From: Rhodobacterales bacterium HTCC2255
Lineage (GTDB): Bacteria > Pseudomonadota > Alphaproteobacteria > Rhodobacterales > Rhodobacteraceae
Assembly: GCA_000153745.1 (NCBI GenBank)
Contig: DS022282.1
Span: 901,395-965,394 of the forward strand
Direction of reading: 5' to 3'
DNA length: 64,000 nt
Numbering within the stretch: the stretch's first letter is position 1; every line of letters starts with the position of its first letter. Positions 17,235-26,520 of this stretch are shown here, piece after piece. A model generated the notes under the pieces. The model did no database searches. It was not told the origin of the DNA and worked only from the letters and a program-made list of their open reading frames with translations. The translations under genes and the position numbers were made by a program.

Positions 17235-17903
17235 TTAGTTTGCCCTAAGTCGCGTTCCACCTTCTGGCTCATGAACTTGATCTAAACGCCTTGAGTAAAA
17301 AAATGAGATCGCTTGTGAGCGATTTTTTACACCAAGTTTTTCATACAAATTTGAAAGGTGAAATTTAACCGTATTAATAGAAATTTTCATACTCTCTGCC
17401 AGCTCCTTATTTGATGACCCATCAGCAAGGAATTGTAAGATTATTTTTTCACGTTTTGTGAGCATAAATAACGGATCATCTTGCAACTCTCGAACATCCA
17501 TAAATGGAAAAACCATTTTACCTGATGCTACAGTTATTGCAGTCTCCAATAATTCATCAACTGTTTGTTCATCATTGCAAAATCCCGCAGCTCCAGCAGC
17601 TAACGCGCGCCGCGAAACTTCAAGCGAGTGGTTTTGTGCATAAACTAAAATCTTGGGCGCTGATGGATTTTCACGCAAAACTTCAATAACTTTTTCTCCA
17701 CCCAATTGCGGTAGCGTCCAACAAACAATTCCAAGATCAACTTTTACGCGCAGAACAGTTGACAGAAAATCTTCAGCAGTTGTTACAGTTGAAATCAAAG
17801 AAATCCTTTCATCAGATGAAAATTTCTCAGACATAGCTGATAAAATCATTGGATTCGACTCAGCTAAAACCACCTTAATTTGTTCACTTGATTTTAAGCC
17901 CAA
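17235..17903 (-). CDS. LuxR/NarL-type regulator with degenerate receiver domain
   Basis: 222 residues. Residues about 8-130 have the receiver fold, and 145-215 a canonical LuxR/FixJ helix-turn-helix (LTKREKIILQFLADGSSNKE, then ISINTVKFHLSNLYEKLGVK). The receiver lacks the phosphorylation set. The acidic pair is Glu15-Ser16, the phospho-acceptor position is Cys61 (in DLGIVCWTLPQ), and the conserved Lys is replaced in GFCNDE. It therefore probably does not respond to a histidine kinase in the usual way. The gene is upstream of mcl-gckA on the same strand and divergent from the sgaA operon, so it is the likely regulator of the serine-cycle genes. Confidence 0.88.
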   Translation of the reverse strand: MGLKSSEQIKVVLAESNPMILSAMSEKFSSDERISLISTVTTAEDFLSTVLRVKVDLGIVCWTLPQLGGEKVIEVLRENPSAPKILVYAQNHSLEVSRRALAAGAAGFCNDEQTVDELLETAITVASGKMVFPFMDVRELQDDPLFMLTKREKIILQFLADGSSNKELAESMKISINTVKFHLSNLYEKLGVKNRSQAISFFYSRRLDQVHEPEGGTRLRAN

Positions 17904-17932
17904 TTACAATTCTCCTTCAGAAATTAACTAAA

Positions 17933-18016
17933 AACCTACCCATTTTCAGACATATTCTATAGATTTAACACAAAACAATACTAAAGTATAGTTTTTAAAC
18001 CACCCATTTAGACATA
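17933..18016. promoter_or_regulatory. Imperfect direct repeats between luxR and sgaA
   Basis: Two related blocks, at 17933-17954 and 17998-18016, share AACC, then CCCATTT, then AGACATA, differing by short insertions; their starts are 65 bases apart. A small dyad TACC-ataac-GGTA follows at 18015-18027. They lie in the 190-base divergent intergenic region that must hold the promoters for luxR-mcl-gckA and for sgaA onward. They are candidate binding sites for the LuxR-type regulator. Nothing else gene-like was seen in this stretch. Confidence 0.5.
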
Positions 18017-18095
18017 CCATAACGGTAGTTTAGAATGTTGTGCCATTTTCATGAATATGCTTTTTTGATTATAGCAATTAGATGGAGCGTTCAAA

Positions 18096-19343
18096 ATGAC
18101 TATTAGCAATATATTTCCACAACTTGAGATTCCAAATACTTTAGCAGCCGGTCCAGGACCAGGAAATACAGATGCAAGAGTTTTAGCAAGATTTGCAAGC
18201 GCAGGAATAGCAGATCATATGCATGATACAGTACTCAGAGGTATGGCTGAATGTAAGTTTATGTTGAGAGATCTGTTTGGAACAAAAAATACTTATACAT
18301 TTGGTGTTGCTGGTACTGGATGGAGTGGTTTGGATTGTATGTTCAGCGCAGTTATGCCAGGCGATACAGTTGTTGCATTTTCAAACGGTACGTTCTCAGG
18401 GATTGATGCCCTCACATTACGTATGAAAGCAGCAACGAGAGGTGAATTAGCCAAAGATAGTTTAAACCCACAGGCAGCAAGCGTTACAGTAATTGAAGTG
18501 CCCCATGGGCAATCTGTGACAGGCGAAATGGTTGAAACTGCATTAAAAAAGCACAAACCAAAATGGGCATTCATGGCACATTGGGAAACTGGATCAGGCC
18601 GCATAAATGATATTCAAGGCTTTTCAGATGCATGCTTAAAACACAACTCAATGGGATTAGTTGATGCTGTATCATCTCTTGGTGTTGAAGATTTTAAGAT
18701 TGATAACTTTGAAGGTGTTGCCGCTTGGGCATCTTGCCCACAAAAAGGCGTTATGTGTTTACCACTAACGTATGCACCAGTTAGCTTCACTGACCAATAT
18801 ATAGATGTCCTGAAAGCAAATGGATCTTATACATATTGTCATCACCCAATAATGGAGGCAAGGCATTGGGGAATTGTTGACGGAAAAGATGTTGAAAAGG
18901 GTGGTTATCACAGGACACACTCTGGATATGCAGTAGCAGCTTTTCATGAGGCTTTAAGAATTACATTACAATATGGATTAACACAAAAAGCTAATGATTA
19001 TGTATTTCACGAAAATGCTTTGCGACAAGCCGTTGTTTCTATGGGATGTGATGTAACTTCAAATATGACAAGTTTACTAGTATTAAATCTTCCAGGTAAT
19101 CTCGCTGGACGTGAAATGGAATTAGTACAAGCTTGTCGTGCTGAAAATTTCGGCATTTGGCCAACATTATCATCACCAGTACAAGTACGTATCGGTATCT
19201 TAAATCAGCTTACACAATCAGCAATTACTGACATCATAAACCGCTTTGCAATCGCGATGAATAAGATGGGCGCAGGTATCGATATTGAATCCATTAATTC
19301 AAATTTAGAAACTTATTACAATAAAGCAATTGCGGCTGAATAG
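18096..19343 (+). CDS. sgaA: Serine-glyoxylate aminotransferase
   Basis: 415 residues, class V aminotransferase fold. [16 protein letters not shown] near residue 18 is the family opening, [12 protein letters not shown] the cofactor-aspartate region (about 190), and [10 protein letters not shown] carries the PLP lysine (about residue 212). It converts serine and glyoxylate to hydroxypyruvate and glycine, the entry of the serine cycle. The ATG is preceded by GGAGCG. It heads an operon of six serine-cycle genes, with mtkA starting 11 bases after its stop. It is a little longer than plant and Methylobacterium enzymes of about 400 residues. Confidence 0.95.
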   Translation: MTISNIFPQLEIPNTLAAGPGPGNTDARVLARFASAGIADHMHDTVLRGMAECKFMLRDLFGTKNTYTFGVAGTGWSGLDCMFSAVMPGDTVVAFSNGTFSGIDALTLRMKAATRGELAKDSLNPQAASVTVIEVPHGQSVTGEMVETALKKHKPKWAFMAHWETGSGRINDIQGFSDACLKHNSMGLVDAVSSLGVEDFKIDNFEGVAAWASCPQKGVMCLPLTYAPVSFTDQYIDVLKANGSYTYCHHPIMEARHWGIVDGKDVEKGGYHRTHSGYAVAAFHEALRITLQYGLTQKANDYVFHENALRQAVVSMGCDVTSNMTSLLVLNLPGNLAGREMELVQACRAENFGIWPTLSSPVQVRIGILNQLTQSAITDIINRFAIAMNKMGAGIDIESINSNLETYYNKAIAAE

Positions 19344-19354
19344 GAGATATATCA

Positions 19355-20554
19355 ATGGATATTCATGAATATCAAGCCAAAGAGATCTTGAGTGATTTTG
19401 GAGTTAAAGTACCCAATGGTGGTTTGGCCTATAGTCCTGAGCAAGCAGCATACCGCGCAAGAGAAATGGGTGGGAATAAATGGATAATTAAAGCCCAGGT
19501 ACACGCAGGTGGCCGGGGTAAAGCTGGAGGTGTTAAGGTCTGTTCAAATGATAATGAAATTATAGAAGCGGCTTCTTCAATGTTGGGAAGAAAGCTAGTC
19601 ACGCATCAAACAGGCCCTGAAGGAAAAGGCATCTATAGATTATATGTTGAAGCAGGTGTTCCAATTGATCGTGAGATTTATCTTGGATTTGTTTTAGACC
19701 GCACAACACAAAGAATAATGATTGTTGCTTCTTCGGAAGGTGGAATGGAAATTGAGGAAATTTCTGCAAACAGACCTGAATCTATAGTTAGGGCATCAAT
19801 AGATCCTGCAGTTGGGTTGGTAGAATTTCAAGCTAGAGAAATTGCATTTCAATTAGGCATAGAGCCATCATTAACACAGCAAATGGTGCGCACTTTAATG
19901 GGGTGCTTTAATGCATTTCAAGATTTAGATGCAACAATGGTTGAAATAAATCCATTAGTTGTCACAACCGATCACCAAGTAATAGCTTTAGACGCAAAAA
20001 TGACTTTTGATGACAATGCATTGTTTAGACACCCAAAAATATCAGAGCTACGTGACAAAAGCCAAGAAGACCCCCGTGAGAGTAATGCTGCTGATAGAGG
20101 ATTAAGCTACGTGGGTTTAGATGGAAACATTGGTTGCATTGTAAATGGTGCAGGTCTTGCAATGGCAACTATGGATACTATCAAACTCTCCGGTGGAGAA
20201 CCTGCTAATTTCCTTGATATTGGAGGAGGCGCAACTCCAGAGAGAGTTTCAAAAGCATTTCGGCTGGTGAGGTCAGATAAAAAAGTAGAAGCTATTTTAG
20301 TAAATATATTTGCTGGAATAAATAGATGTGATTGGGTTGCAGAAGGTGTTGTTCAAGCACTAAAAGACGATCCTATCAACATCCCAGTCATAGTAAGATT
20401 ATCAGGAACAAATGTTGAAGAAGGTCAGAGAATACTTGCAAAAAGTGGCTTACCAATAATTCGCGCTGCAACATTAAAAGAAGCCGCCGACAGAGCAGTA
20501 TCCGCCTGGAAAGCTGACAAACCCACAATCACTAAATTGAAAGCAATCTCATGA
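19355..20554 (+). CDS. mtkA: Malate-CoA ligase subunit beta
   Basis: 399 residues, ATP-grasp protein of the SucC family: [12 protein letters not shown] at the start, [17 protein letters not shown] (about 46-62), MVEINPLVV (about 195) and FLDIGGGA (about 285). The sequence alone would also fit succinyl-CoA synthetase beta. The position between sgaA and hprA, with mcl nearby, makes malate thiokinase the better call. It activates malate with CoA and ATP to malyl-CoA, in complex with MtkB. The stop overlaps the mtkB start by four bases. Confidence 0.92.
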   Translation: MDIHEYQAKEILSDFGVKVPNGGLAYSPEQAAYRAREMGGNKWIIKAQVHAGGRGKAGGVKVCSNDNEIIEAASSMLGRKLVTHQTGPEGKGIYRLYVEAGVPIDREIYLGFVLDRTTQRIMIVASSEGGMEIEEISANRPESIVRASIDPAVGLVEFQAREIAFQLGIEPSLTQQMVRTLMGCFNAFQDLDATMVEINPLVVTTDHQVIALDAKMTFDDNALFRHPKISELRDKSQEDPRESNAADRGLSYVGLDGNIGCIVNGAGLAMATMDTIKLSGGEPANFLDIGGGATPERVSKAFRLVRSDKKVEAILVNIFAGINRCDWVAEGVVQALKDDPINIPVIVRLSGTNVEEGQRILAKSGLPIIRAATLKEAADRAVSAWKADKPTITKLKAIS

Positions 20555-21429
20555 GTATTTTTATTGATGAAAAAACAAAAGTCATTGTCCAAGGTATCAC
20601 TGGAAGAATGGCAAAATTTCATACCAAAGAAATGATTGAATATGGAACTAATGTTGTTGCAGGCGTTACTCCTGGAAAATCAGGTCAGATTGTTGAAGGT
20701 GTACCAGTATTTGACACAGTTAAAGACGCCGTAGCAGCAACAGGGGCTGAGGCGAGTTTGGTTTTTGTTCCACCACCGTTTGCAGCTGATTCAATTATGG
20801 AAGCTGCTGACGCAGGTATTAAATATTGTGTGAGTATAACTGATGGCATTCCAGCTCAAGATATGATGCGTGTAAAACGTTACATGAAACGCTATCGCCA
20901 AGAAAATAGAATGGTTTTAACAGGTCCTAATTGTGCAGGAACTATTTCCCCCGGGAAAAGCTTTCTTGGCATTATGCCACCCCATATTTACAAAAAAGGG
21001 CCCGTTGGAATTGTTGGTCGTTCTGGAACATTAGGTTACGAAGCTGCTTCACAACTTGCGTCTTTAGATATTGGCGTATCAACTTCAGTTGGCATTGGAG
21101 GTGACCCAATTAATGGTTCTTCATTTAGAGATATATTAGAGTTATTTGAAAACGATCCAGAAACTAAAATTATTGCATTAATAGGCGAAATTGGTGGCCC
21201 GCAAGAAGCTGAAGCAGCGGAGTACATCCGCGATCACATGTCCAAACCAGTCGTTGCTTATGTAGCGGGCTTAACAGCTCCAAAAGGACGAACGATGGGC
21301 CACGCAGGTGCAATCATTTCTGCCTTTGGAGAAAGCGCAAGCGAAAAAGTAGAAATATTATCTGCAGCTGGAGTAACCGTTGCTCAACACCCATCAGTTA
21401 TTGGCGAAACAATCGCTAATCTAATGTAA
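20551..21429 (+). CDS. mtkB: Malate-CoA ligase subunit alpha
   Basis: 292 residues of the SucD family. [16 protein letters not shown] near residue 12 forms the CoA-binding Rossmann start, [11 protein letters not shown] (about 124) and [13 protein letters not shown] follow, and [10 protein letters not shown] (about residue 248) holds the phosphorylated active-site histidine. It is coupled to mtkA by an ATGA overlap. The pair is assigned to malyl-CoA formation because of the serine-cycle neighbours. A separate sucCD elsewhere in the genome would confirm this, and cannot be seen here. Confidence 0.92.
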   Translation: MSIFIDEKTKVIVQGITGRMAKFHTKEMIEYGTNVVAGVTPGKSGQIVEGVPVFDTVKDAVAATGAEASLVFVPPPFAADSIMEAADAGIKYCVSITDGIPAQDMMRVKRYMKRYRQENRMVLTGPNCAGTISPGKSFLGIMPPHIYKKGPVGIVGRSGTLGYEAASQLASLDIGVSTSVGIGGDPINGSSFRDILELFENDPETKIIALIGEIGGPQEAEAAEYIRDHMSKPVVAYVAGLTAPKGRTMGHAGAIISAFGESASEKVEILSAAGVTVAQHPSVIGETIANLM

Positions 21430-21440
21430 GAGGTTCTAAA

Positions 21441-22412
21441 ATGACAAAACCTAAAATATTAGTATCAAGGCGTTGGCCAGAAGCAGTAGAAACTGCCATG
21501 GTTGAAAAATATGATGTTACTTTTAACATAAAAGATAAGCCACTTTCTACAAATGAATTTAAAGACGCACTATCAATTTATGATGCAATACTACCAACCG
21601 TGACTGATAAAATTAGCTCTGAAGTTTTTAGGGTAAAAAATCCTAGAACAAAAATCTTTGGAAATTATGGAGTTGGATTTTCACATATTGATATACCAGC
21701 AGCAAAAGCTGCTGGTATCACGGTAAGCAATACTCCAGACGTTTTGTCAGATTGCACAGCAGATATTACTTTAACATTGATGTTGATGGCCGCAAGACGG
21801 GCTGGTGAAGGAGAACGAGAAGTAAGAAGTGGTAACTGGGAAGGTTGGCGACCCCGCCATTTAATTGGAACCCGAATAACTGGTAAAACCCTTGGCATTA
21901 TTGGTTTTGGCCGTATAGGTCGCGAAGTTGCAAAACGTGCTCATTTTGGTTTTGGAATGAAAATTGTTGTCCAAAATAGATCTAAAATTGGAAATGATAT
22001 ATTAATAAGGACCAATGCGCATCAGGTAGATAATATAGATGAGCTTTTAGAAACATCGGACTTTATATCACTTCATTGTCCAGGTGGTGATGATAACCAT
22101 CATCTCATTAGTACAAAACAATTCAAAAAAATGAAAAATTCAGCGATTTTAATTAATACAGCTCGTGGAGAAGTAGTCGATGATAATGCATTAATTTTAG
22201 CATTAAAATCAAAGGAAATTTCTGCTGTAGGATTAGATGTTTTCAATAATGAACCAAATATAAACCCAGAACTTATGAAATTTGAAAATGCTATTTTACT
22301 CCCTCATTTAGGAAGTGCGACACAAGAAACACGTGAGGCAATGGGCTTTCGTGTTTTAGATAATATTGCAGATTTTTTTGAAGGGAAAGTACCCAGAGAT
22401 AAGGTTGCATAA
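21441..22412 (+). CDS. hprA: Hydroxypyruvate reductase (D-2-hydroxyacid dehydrogenase family)
   Basis: 323 residues with the D-2-hydroxyacid dehydrogenase layout. The NAD-binding GFGRIGREVAKRA is near residue 155, the catalytic Arg in NTARGEVVDD (about 235), the Glu about 30 residues later, and the catalytic His in LPHLGSATQETR (about 287). YGVGFSHIDIPAAKAAGI is the substrate-side motif. It reduces hydroxypyruvate to D-glycerate for GckA. The start is 11 bases after mtkB and the stop overlaps ppc by one base (TAATG). A glyoxylate reductase activity is possible in this family. Confidence 0.93.
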   Translation: MTKPKILVSRRWPEAVETAMVEKYDVTFNIKDKPLSTNEFKDALSIYDAILPTVTDKISSEVFRVKNPRTKIFGNYGVGFSHIDIPAAKAAGITVSNTPDVLSDCTADITLTLMLMAARRAGEGEREVRSGNWEGWRPRHLIGTRITGKTLGIIGFGRIGREVAKRAHFGFGMKIVVQNRSKIGNDILIRTNAHQVDNIDELLETSDFISLHCPGGDDNHHLISTKQFKKMKNSAILINTARGEVVDDNALILALKSKEISAVGLDVFNNEPNINPELMKFENAILLPHLGSATQETREAMGFRVLDNIADFFEGKVPRDKVA

Positions 22413-25135
22413 TGGGAAATCAAATACACAAATTATCAATAGAAGTTGCCAAAAAAGCAGAAATATTTAGTAAAAATACGCACTACAGTAGTTGGTTAAG
22501 ACATTTATTATGGACGCTTCTATGTGAGGTCGCAGGACGACGTGCTCCTGAAATCATTCCAGTTTTATCAGATAAAAATATATTTGAAGAATCTAATGAT
22601 GAATTAAGACAAAACTTTCTTCATGCTACAAATATATGGTTTCATTTATTAAGAATCGCTGAAGAAAATATTCTAGTTCGCGCCAGACGAAAGATAGAGA
22701 GTGACGGTGGTCAAGGAGCAGTTAAGGGAACTTTTGCAAGTACTTTTTTACGCCTAAAAGAACATAATATAGATTTAGGCAAAATTCCCAATAATGTTTT
22801 TAAAACACAAATTTCACCAACAATCACTGCGCACCCTACTGAAGGTAAAAGAGAAACAATCTTAGATATACATCGAAGAATATATCGAGCGATTGTAGAT
22901 CTAGAATCAAATCGCTGGACGCCGTTTGAGCGGGAAAAACACATTGAAAATTTGCGAAATGAAATAGATATGCTCTGGCTAACAGGGGAGCTGCGTTTTG
23001 AAAGACCTACACCTGCTGAGGAAATAAATTGGGCAAACAGGTTCTTTAAAAATGCAATTTTTCAAGCACAAATCGATATAGACGAAAAATTCCGTCGAGC
23101 ATTGGTAGGCATCAAATCACCAGAAGATAAGATTTTTCCTTCTATAATGTTTCATTCATGGGTTGGTGGAGATCGGGACGGTCATACAAAAGTAACTGCA
23201 GTTATTACAAATCAAGCAATTGAGGCTAATAAAAGAAATGCAATTGAGGCACTCAGAGACAAACTAAGCTCAGCAATTAAAAATATCTCAATAAGTGCTT
23301 ATTGTTATCCTTTTGATCAAAATACACTGGTGTCTCTTTCAAGTATTGTTATGAAGTCAGGAAAGTTACAAGATATATCAAAACGAAATCAAGGCGAAGT
23401 ATTTCGCAAATCTTTAACCGCTATAGATTTTCGTCTTGAAGCAATCATAAATCCTGAGAATGGTGCTACACCTTACGCTTCCTGTGAAGAATTTCGAAAA
23501 GATTTAGACTTAGTAGATAATGTTCTATCATTAGCAGCAAGAGAAATTTCAAATCAATATATTAGACCTATTCAAGCACTCCATTCTTCATGTGGTTTCA
23601 GAACAATGTCATTAGATATACGCCAAAATAGTGACGTAACAACTGACGCAATATCAAATATTTGGTCTTTTCTTGGTTTTGATCCAATCGAATATGGGAC
23701 TAAAGAATGGTCTGATCGTATTTATGATGAATTAAAAAATTCACAAGAAATAAAACCAAATATTGGAGATTTAAAAGAAACAACTGTAGAGCTTCTAGAT
23801 TTATTTGGTGTTATTAAAGATGCAAAAGCTAGTGTGGATCCAAAATGTTTAGGCTCATTTATATTATCAATGACACGCTCAAATGATGATTTGTTAGGAG
23901 TAATGTTAATTGCAAGATATGCTGGTCTCGCATCAGGTCCATTAGGCTCTGATATAATTGATCTTAATTTAGTACCTTTATTTGAAACTATAGATGATCT
24001 TCGCAATGCACCAAATATTTTAAAGGTTTATTGTTCAGTTCCTATTATTCGACGCTCAATGAAAGAATTCAATTCAGTACAAGAGGTAATGCTAGGTTAT
24101 TCTGACTCCAATAAAGACGGTGGATTTATATGCTCAACATGGGAGGTAAATAAAGCACAAAAAAATATAGTCAGCATTATGAACGAAATTGATACTAAGG
24201 TCAGTTTTTTTCATGGCCGGGGCGGTTCAGTAAGTCGAGGTGGCGCTCCTACAGGGCGTGCAATTGCAGCACAGCCCGCTGGAAGTATTGGTAATTGCTT
24301 TAGAATTACAGAACAGGGTGAGGTTGTGTCCTCTAAATTTGCTAATAAAGGCACTGCCACTCGACAACTCGAGTTATTAGCTTCTTCTGTATTGTTTCAT
24401 CAGATATACTCAAACAATGAACCTGAATTACTGGCAACACCAGATTATGATGAAGCCCTTGAGGCATTATCAGGTGTTTCTCAAGCTCATTATAGGAATT
24501 TATTAGAGACTGAGGGATTCATTAATTATTTTGAACAAGCTAGTCCAGTAAAAGAACTAGCAAAACTAAATATAGGATCACGCCCTCAAACCAGATTTGG
24601 GGCATCCTCTCTAGACGATCTAAGAGCCATCCCTTGGGTATTTGCATGGTCTCAAAACAGACACCTGATTACTGGTTGGTATGGTTTTGGATCAGCACTT
24701 AAATCTTTTCGTTCCTATCGTGGCGAAGCTGGGGATAATATTTTAAAGTCTATGTTTAGAGAGTCTCGTATCTTTAGGCTAATTGTTGATGAAGTAGAAA
24801 AATCAATTTATTTAACAGATTTAGATATCGCTAAAAAATACTCAGATTTAGTTGAGGATAAAGTAGTTAGGCAAAAGATTTTTAAGAAAATCGAAGACGA
24901 ATATAGAAGTAGTGTTAATATGTTACTCTGGCTATGCAAGGATAAATCCATTGCAAAACGTTTCCCAATCTTACAATCCCAGATAAAGCGGAAAGACCCA
25001 CTTTTACAGCAATCACATACTTTGCAAGTTTCGTTGCTCAAAGAGCATAGAAAATTAGACAACAACGAAAATATTTCACCATGCCTTTTGCAAAGTATGA
25101 ATTGCATTGCAACTGGTCTCGGTTGGACAGGTTAA
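22412..25135 (+). CDS. ppc: Phosphoenolpyruvate carboxylase
   Basis: 907 residues, the full bacterial length. The catalytic His lies in TAHPTEGKRE (about residue 143). VGGDRDGH (about 251), LGYSDSNKDGG (about 565) and FHGRGGSVSRGGAPTG (about 605) are the other signatures, and the protein ends with the expected hydrophobic-polar tail (SMNCIATGLGWTG) rather than QNTG. It fixes bicarbonate onto PEP to give oxaloacetate for malate in the serine cycle. The variant C-terminus may alter allosteric behaviour, since the usual QNTG end contributes to effector binding and stability. The start is coupled to hprA. Confidence 0.95.
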   Translation: MGNQIHKLSIEVAKKAEIFSKNTHYSSWLRHLLWTLLCEVAGRRAPEIIPVLSDKNIFEESNDELRQNFLHATNIWFHLLRIAEENILVRARRKIESDGGQGAVKGTFASTFLRLKEHNIDLGKIPNNVFKTQISPTITAHPTEGKRETILDIHRRIYRAIVDLESNRWTPFEREKHIENLRNEIDMLWLTGELRFERPTPAEEINWANRFFKNAIFQAQIDIDEKFRRALVGIKSPEDKIFPSIMFHSWVGGDRDGHTKVTAVITNQAIEANKRNAIEALRDKLSSAIKNISISAYCYPFDQNTLVSLSSIVMKSGKLQDISKRNQGEVFRKSLTAIDFRLEAIINPENGATPYASCEEFRKDLDLVDNVLSLAAREISNQYIRPIQALHSSCGFRTMSLDIRQNSDVTTDAISNIWSFLGFDPIEYGTKEWSDRIYDELKNSQEIKPNIGDLKETTVELLDLFGVIKDAKASVDPKCLGSFILSMTRSNDDLLGVMLIARYAGLASGPLGSDIIDLNLVPLFETIDDLRNAPNILKVYCSVPIIRRSMKEFNSVQEVMLGYSDSNKDGGFICSTWEVNKAQKNIVSIMNEIDTKVSFFHGRGGSVSRGGAPTGRAIAAQPAGSIGNCFRITEQGEVVSSKFANKGTATRQLELLASSVLFHQIYSNNEPELLATPDYDEALEALSGVSQAHYRNLLETEGFINYFEQASPVKELAKLNIGSRPQTRFGASSLDDLRAIPWVFAWSQNRHLITGWYGFGSALKSFRSYRGEAGDNILKSMFRESRIFRLIVDEVEKSIYLTDLDIAKKYSDLVEDKVVRQKIFKKIEDEYRSSVNMLLWLCKDKSIAKRFPILQSQIKRKDPLLQQSHTLQVSLLKEHRKLDNNENISPCLLQSMNCIATGLGWTG

Positions 25136-25150
25136 ACAAGGAGTTATGAA

Positions 25151-26446
25151 ATGAATACGACAGTACGCGACGCGGGATTTTTCACAGAAGATTTATCGCA
25201 ACGAGATCCGGAGCTATTTGGCTCAATAACATCTGAATTAGGTCGTCAACGCGACGAGATAGAACTTATTGCGTCAGAGAACATAGTATCAAAAGCGGTC
25301 ATGCAAGCTCAAGGTTCTGTTATGACAAATAAATATGCTGAAGGATATGCAGGGCGTCGTTACTACGGTGGTTGCCAATATGTTGATATTGCTGAAACTC
25401 TAGCAGTAGACCGTGCAAAAGAACTTTTTGGATGTGAATTTGCAAATGTACAACCAAACTCAGGATCACAAGCCAACCAAGGTGTGTTTTTAGCGCTCTT
25501 ACAACCTGGAGACACAATCTTAGGTATGTCTCTAGACGCTGGGGGTCACCTGACACACGGAGCAAAGCCAAACCAATCTGGTAAATGGTTTAATGCAATT
25601 CAATTTGGTGTACGTAAAGAAGACAATCTGTTGGACTACGATCAAGTACAAGCATTAGCAACAGAGCATCAACCAAAGATGATCATTGCAGGTGGCTCAG
25701 CTGTTCCACGTCAAATTGATTTTAAGCGCATGCGTGAGATTGCTGATTCTGTTGGTGCATATCTTCATGTAGACATGGCACACTTTGCAGGTTTAGTTGC
25801 TGCAGGTGTACACCCAAGCCCATTTCCATATGCTGACGTTGCAACCACAACGACACATAAAACATTACGTGGCCCACGCGGCGGTTTAATTTTAACCAAC
25901 AATGAAGACTTGGCTAAAAAATTCAACTCTGCGATATTCCCAGGCATTCAAGGTGGCCCTTTAATGCATGTGATTGCCGCCAAGGCAGTAGCATTTGGTG
26001 AAGCTTTACGCCCTGAATTTAAACAATACCAAGCTCAAGTTATTCTTAATGCACAAGCTTTAGCTGACCAATTAATAAAAGGCGGTTTAGATATTGTTAC
26101 TGGCGGGACAGATACACACGTAATGCTTGTTGATTTACGCCCTAAAGGTGTAACTGGAAACATTGCTGATAAAGCATTAGGTCGCGCTCATATTACTTGT
26201 AACAAAAATGGAATTCCATTTGATCCAGAAAAACCAATGGTTACATCTGGACTACGTCTTGGAACACCTGCTGGTACAACACGAGGATTTGGTGAAGCTG
26301 AGTTTAGAACAATTGCAGATTTAATTGTGGAAGTTTTGGATGGCCTTGCAGCTAATGGTGCAGAGGGAAATGCTGAAGTCGAAGCAAGTGTTAAGGCAAA
26401 GGTACAAAAACTTTGTGACCAATTCCCCATCTATGACCAATTATAA
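25151..26446 (+). CDS. glyA: Serine hydroxymethyltransferase
   Basis: 431 residues. [20 protein letters not shown] (about 35-55), [22 protein letters not shown] (about 202) and [13 protein letters not shown] with the PLP lysine are all present. It makes serine from glycine and 5,10-methylene-tetrahydrofolate, bringing one-carbon units into the serine cycle. AAGGAG lies just before the ATG, 15 bases after ppc, so it closes the operon. Codon use looks a little different from ppc, with more T/C third positions in common codons, as is usual for a highly expressed gene. Confidence 0.95.
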   Translation: MNTTVRDAGFFTEDLSQRDPELFGSITSELGRQRDEIELIASENIVSKAVMQAQGSVMTNKYAEGYAGRRYYGGCQYVDIAETLAVDRAKELFGCEFANVQPNSGSQANQGVFLALLQPGDTILGMSLDAGGHLTHGAKPNQSGKWFNAIQFGVRKEDNLLDYDQVQALATEHQPKMIIAGGSAVPRQIDFKRMREIADSVGAYLHVDMAHFAGLVAAGVHPSPFPYADVATTTTHKTLRGPRGGLILTNNEDLAKKFNSAIFPGIQGGPLMHVIAAKAVAFGEALRPEFKQYQAQVILNAQALADQLIKGGLDIVTGGTDTHVMLVDLRPKGVTGNIADKALGRAHITCNKNGIPFDPEKPMVTSGLRLGTPAGTTRGFGEAEFRTIADLIVEVLDGLAANGAEGNAEVEASVKAKVQKLCDQFPIYDQL

Positions 26447-26466
26447 AATCAAAAATCTAAACATAA

Positions 26467-26493
26467 AAAAGGGCCCCTTTAAGGAGCCCTTTT
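26467..26493. terminator. Bidirectional terminator between glyA and pit
   Basis: AAAAGGGC and GCCCTTTT pair over 8 bp with a further inner CCT/AGG pairing and a 3-base loop. T-runs lie on both outer sides, so it can end transcription of glyA (+) and of pit (-). Confidence 0.85.
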
Positions 26494-26494
26494 A

Positions 26495-26520
26495 AACATC
26501 TTAGAGATTTTTAAGATGTT
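26495..26520 (-). terminator. Second hairpin at the 3' end of pit
   Basis: AACATCTTA and TAAGATGTT form a perfect 9-bp stem with an 8-base loop that spans the pit stop codon. It directly precedes the GC-rich terminator on the minus strand, so it may protect the pit transcript end or aid termination. Confidence 0.5.

Noticed and set aside
19355..21429. sucCD (succinyl-CoA synthetase) for this pair
   Set aside because: Sequence would allow it, but it sits between sgaA and hprA with mcl divergent, so malate-CoA ligase is preferred.
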